In this document: in pieces, positions 5,043 through 7,495 of the stretch
Layout of the letters: the number at the start of each line of letters is the position of its first letter
How positions within the stretch are numbered: position 1 is the first letter of the stretch
NCBI GenBank assembly: GCA_023433825.1
Contig: JAEYTU010000626.1
Coordinates: 1-7,495 of the forward strand
Source of the DNA: Planctomycetota bacterium
GTDB taxonomy: Bacteria > Planctomycetota > UBA1135 > UBA2386
Length of the DNA: 7,495 bases
Reading direction: 5' to 3'
The notes under the pieces: model-generated
Told to the model about the DNA's origin: nothing
What the model saw: only the letters and a program-made list of their open reading frames with translations
Databases searched by the model: none
Position numbers and translations under genes: made by a program

Positions 5043-7495
5043 ATGCGACTGAAGCGTCTCGTCGTGCGCGGGTTCAAGTCCTTCGCCGATCGCACCGAGT
5101 TCGAATTCGACTCCGCGCTGACCGGCATCATCGGTCCGAACGGTTGCGGCAAGTCGAACGTCGTCGACGCGATCAAGTGGGTGCTCGGCGATCAGCGCGC
5201 GAAGAGTCTGCGCGGGAAGGAGATGACCGACGTCATCTTCAAGGGGGCCGAAGGTCGCGAAGGACTCTCGGCTGCCGAGGTCACGATCCATCTCGAGGAC
5301 GAGACCGGCCAGGGCGCGCTCGGCGGCGCGAACGATCTGTCGATCGGGCGACGCCTGTCCGCGGACAAGGAGTCCGAGTACCTGATCAACGGCGACTCGA
5401 ACCGGCTGAAGGACGTCCGCGACATCCTGATGGACACCGGGCTCGGCGTCGGCGCCTACTCGGTCATGGAGCAGGGCCGCATCGACGCCGTGCTGTCGGC
5501 GAACCCCGAGGAGCGACGCGCGATCTTCGAGGAGGCGGCAGGGATCTCGAAGTTCAAGCTGCAGAAGCGCGAGACCCTGCGGAAGCTCGAACGCACCGAC
5601 CAGAACCTGTCGCGCATCCGCGATCTGCTCGACGAACGCGGCAAGCGGATCCGTTCGCTGAAGGTCCAAGCCGGCAAGGCGCGTCGCTACGTCGAGCTGC
5701 AGCAGGCGCTGCGCGACCTGATGACCGCCGTCGCCGTCGTCGACGGGCGTGCGCTGCGCGCCGAGAAGCACGCGTTGCTCGCGCGACTCGACGAACTCGC
5801 CGGTCTCGTCGCCGAGGCCGAAGCGACGCAGCGCGACGCGCAGGGCGCCGTCGCGGCCGTCGAGGAGCGGATCCAGGAGCACGGGCACCGGCTCGAAGAG
5901 TTGCAGTCGCGCGTCCACGCAGCGCGTTCGGCACGCGACGGTGCGCGCGCGCAGTCCGAGGCGCGACGCCAGCGGGCGGCCGAGATGGAGCGCGACGCCG
6001 TCGACGCGGACGAACGCGGCGCGCACGTTCGCGCGCAGCACGCGACGCGCACGAACGTCGTCGCCCAACTCCGCACCGAGATCGCCGAACTCGAGGACGA
6101 ACTCGTCGGCCTCGCCGAACAGTTGGAGTCGCGGCAGCAGCAGGTCCGGGACGGCCAGCGACAACTGAAGGAGCTGCAGGCCACGCGTGAGACCGAGCGC
6201 CAGCAAGTGCTCGAGTGGATCCACACGCGGACCCGCCACCGCAATCTCGCACACGATCAGGAAGTCCAGATCCGGCAGCTCGACGCACGGCGCAACCGCG
6301 TCGACGAGCGTCACGGCCAACTCGCGGCACAGCTCGACCGAACGCGCGACGAGCTCGCGACGCTGGGACGCGTCCTCGAGGATCTCTCGCAGCGCGGTGC
6401 ATTGCTGCAGTCCGAGGAGCAGACCCTGCTCGCCGCCCTCGAGGCCGAGGACCGGCGCGCCGCCGAACTCGCGCAACAGGAATCGGGGCTGCAAGGGCGG
6501 CTCGCGTCGGTGCGCGGACGCCTCGACGCGCTGGAGGACATGGAGCAGCACATGGAGGGGCTCGACTTGGGCCCGCGCCATCTGCTGACGACGAAGCCGG
6601 AAGGGCTGCGCGGCCGGCTGCTCGACCTGTTCGACGTCGACCTCGAACTGTCGGCGGCGCTCGAAGCCGCCCTCGGACCGTTCGTCCAAGCGCTGGTCGT
6701 CGACACGCGTGCGCACGCCGAGGCGATGCTCGCCGACCTTCAGACCGAACGCCGCGGGCGCGCGATCCTGCTCGTCGCCGAGGAGTTCGGGGCGGACTTG
6801 ATCCGCGGCCTGCCGACTTCGGTTCCCGACGGTGCCCGCGCACTGGCGCCGCTGATCCGCTGCGAGCCGCACGCGCAACCGCTGCTGCACTGGCTGCTGC
6901 GCGGCGTCTGTCTCGTCGACTCGCTGGCGAACGCCGACGGTTCGCGCCACGACCTGTGCTTCGTCACGCGCGACGGACAGATGCGCTGTGGTCCGCGGAT
7001 CGAGGGCGGGACGACCGAGGCGCAGGAACGCGGCGGCGGACTCGTCGTGCGGCGCGCGCAGATCCACGACCTGCGTGCGAGCGCCGAACTGCTCGAAGGC
7101 GAGCTGTCGGATCTGCGCGGCGTGCGGACGACGGTCGCCGATCGGGCGGCGGTGCTGAAGGACCGCGCGCGCGAACTCGCGGCGGCGGCGTCGGCGATCC
7201 GCAAGGAGGAGCAGGAGGCCCGTGGTCAGATCGGCCGCCACGAGGGGCGTCAGCACGACCTCGAACGCGAGCGCGAGACCGCCGAACTGGAACGCGCCGA
7301 CGTCGTGCGGCAGCGGCTCCGTTCGATCGTGTCGCTCGGTCGACACCTGCTCGACGTTCACCTCGTGACGCGAATCGAGGCCGCCGTCGCGGCGCGCGAA
7401 GCGCAAGCCGGCGCAGCCGTCGCCGCCGCGCAGTCCGAACTCGCTGGTTCCGTCGCCGCCGAGCAGGAACTCCGCCTGCGGCAGGTCGGGCGCGC
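5043..7495 (+). CDS. smc: Chromosome condensation ATPase SMC, N-terminal 817 residues (3' end beyond the window)
   Basis: SMC dimerises through its hinge and, with ScpA/ScpB, organises and segregates the chromosome by ATP-driven loop extrusion. The frame stays open from ATG 5043 to the last base. The N-terminal head opens MRLKRLVVRGFKSFADRTEF with Walker A GPNGCGKS (31-38), then NVVDAIKWVLGDQ (39-51), Q-loop region VMEQGRIDAVL (141-151) and EERRAIFEEAAGISKFK (156-172), all classic SMC signatures. A long Glu/Arg/Ala/Gln-rich coiled coil spans about 173-500. The hinge spans about 505-665: LRGRLLDLFDVDLELSAAL (522-540), ALVVDTRAHAEAML, then the glycine-rich close GPRIEGGTTEA (650-660). The returning coiled coil begins about 670. 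The C-terminal head with signature motif and Walker B is outside the window; a full protein should be near 1150-1250 residues. Shine-Dalgarno GGAG (5031-5034) lies 8 bases before the ATG. It is most likely transcribed with nrdR and the ATP-cone gene; I see no convincing promoter in the 24-base gap. Confidence 0.96.
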   Translation, partial: MRLKRLVVRGFKSFADRTEFEFDSALTGIIGPNGCGKSNVVDAIKWVLGDQRAKSLRGKEMTDVIFKGAEGREGLSAAEVTIHLEDETGQGALGGANDLSIGRRLSADKESEYLINGDSNRLKDVRDILMDTGLGVGAYSVMEQGRIDAVLSANPEERRAIFEEAAGISKFKLQKRETLRKLERTDQNLSRIRDLLDERGKRIRSLKVQAGKARRYVELQQALRDLMTAVAVVDGRALRAEKHALLARLDELAGLVAEAEATQRDAQGAVAAVEERIQEHGHRLEELQSRVHAARSARDGARAQSEARRQRAAEMERDAVDADERGAHVRAQHATRTNVVAQLRTEIAELEDELVGLAEQLESRQQQVRDGQRQLKELQATRETERQQVLEWIHTRTRHRNLAHDQEVQIRQLDARRNRVDERHGQLAAQLDRTRDELATLGRVLEDLSQRGALLQSEEQTLLAALEAEDRRAAELAQQESGLQGRLASVRGRLDALEDMEQHMEGLDLGPRHLLTTKPEGLRGRLLDLFDVDLELSAALEAALGPFVQALVVDTRAHAEAMLADLQTERRGRAILLVAEEFGADLIRGLPTSVPDGARALAPLIRCEPHAQPLLHWLLRGVCLVDSLANADGSRHDLCFVTRDGQMRCGPRIEGGTTEAQERGGGLVVRRAQIHDLRASAELLEGELSDLRGVRTTVADRAAVLKDRARELAAAASAIRKEEQEARGQIGRHEGRQHDLERERETAELERADVVRQRLRSIVSLGRHLLDVHLVTRIEAAVAAREAQAGAAVAAAQSELAGSVAAEQELRLRQVGR

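Noticed and set aside
4604..6190. 528-codon open frame on the plus strand in another phase
   Set aside because: It overlaps the ATP-cone gene and smc out of phase and encodes an Arg/Ala-rich sequence with no motif.
4959..7406. 815-codon open frame on the minus strand
   Set aside because: It is antisense to smc, whose Walker A, Q-loop and hinge are clear; its composition mirrors the complement of the coiled-coil codons.

Overview
The window is GC-rich DNA with G or C at most third codon positions. It is read entirely on the + strand and tightly packed, with no mobile element, CRISPR array, rRNA or tRNA that I can recognise. It looks like an ordinary chromosomal core region of a Gram-negative (diderm) bacterium, because its YidC carries the large extracytoplasmic domain seen in diderms. 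The divergent MnmE and YidC and the gene order would suit a Planctomycetota-like or similarly deep-branching lineage. That placement is a low-confidence guess, since no taxonomic marker is present.

Layout: (1) the end of a calcineurin-like metallophosphoesterase (3-752, start outside the window); (2) yidC, the membrane protein insertase (787-2541); (3) mnmE, the tRNA-wobble-uridine modification GTPase (2597-3949), in the common yidC-mnmE order but with no jag/khpB gene between them and no mnmG directly after; (4) a short regulatory intergenic region (3950-4084) with a terminator-like hairpin, a sigma70-type promoter, a NrdR-box-like palindrome inside that promoter, and a leader hairpin; (5) nrdR, the ribonucleotide reductase repressor (4085-4582); (6) a small gene (4554-5018) overlapping nrdR by 29 bases, whose product looks like a second, zinc-ribbon-free ATP-cone domain; (7) the first 817 codons of smc, the chromosome condensin ATPase (5043 to the window end).

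The genes fall into two likely transcription units. The first is metallophosphoesterase-yidC-mnmE, ending at the hairpin after mnmE. The second is nrdR-(ATP-cone protein)-smc, starting at the promoter near 3984-4013 and probably repressed by NrdR itself. The most interesting points are the stand-alone ATP-cone-like protein translationally tied to nrdR, the apparent autoregulatory NrdR box, the physical link of a dNTP-supply regulator to smc, and an MnmE whose G3 and G4 GTPase motifs are degenerate although its P-loop and C-terminal catalytic motif are intact.
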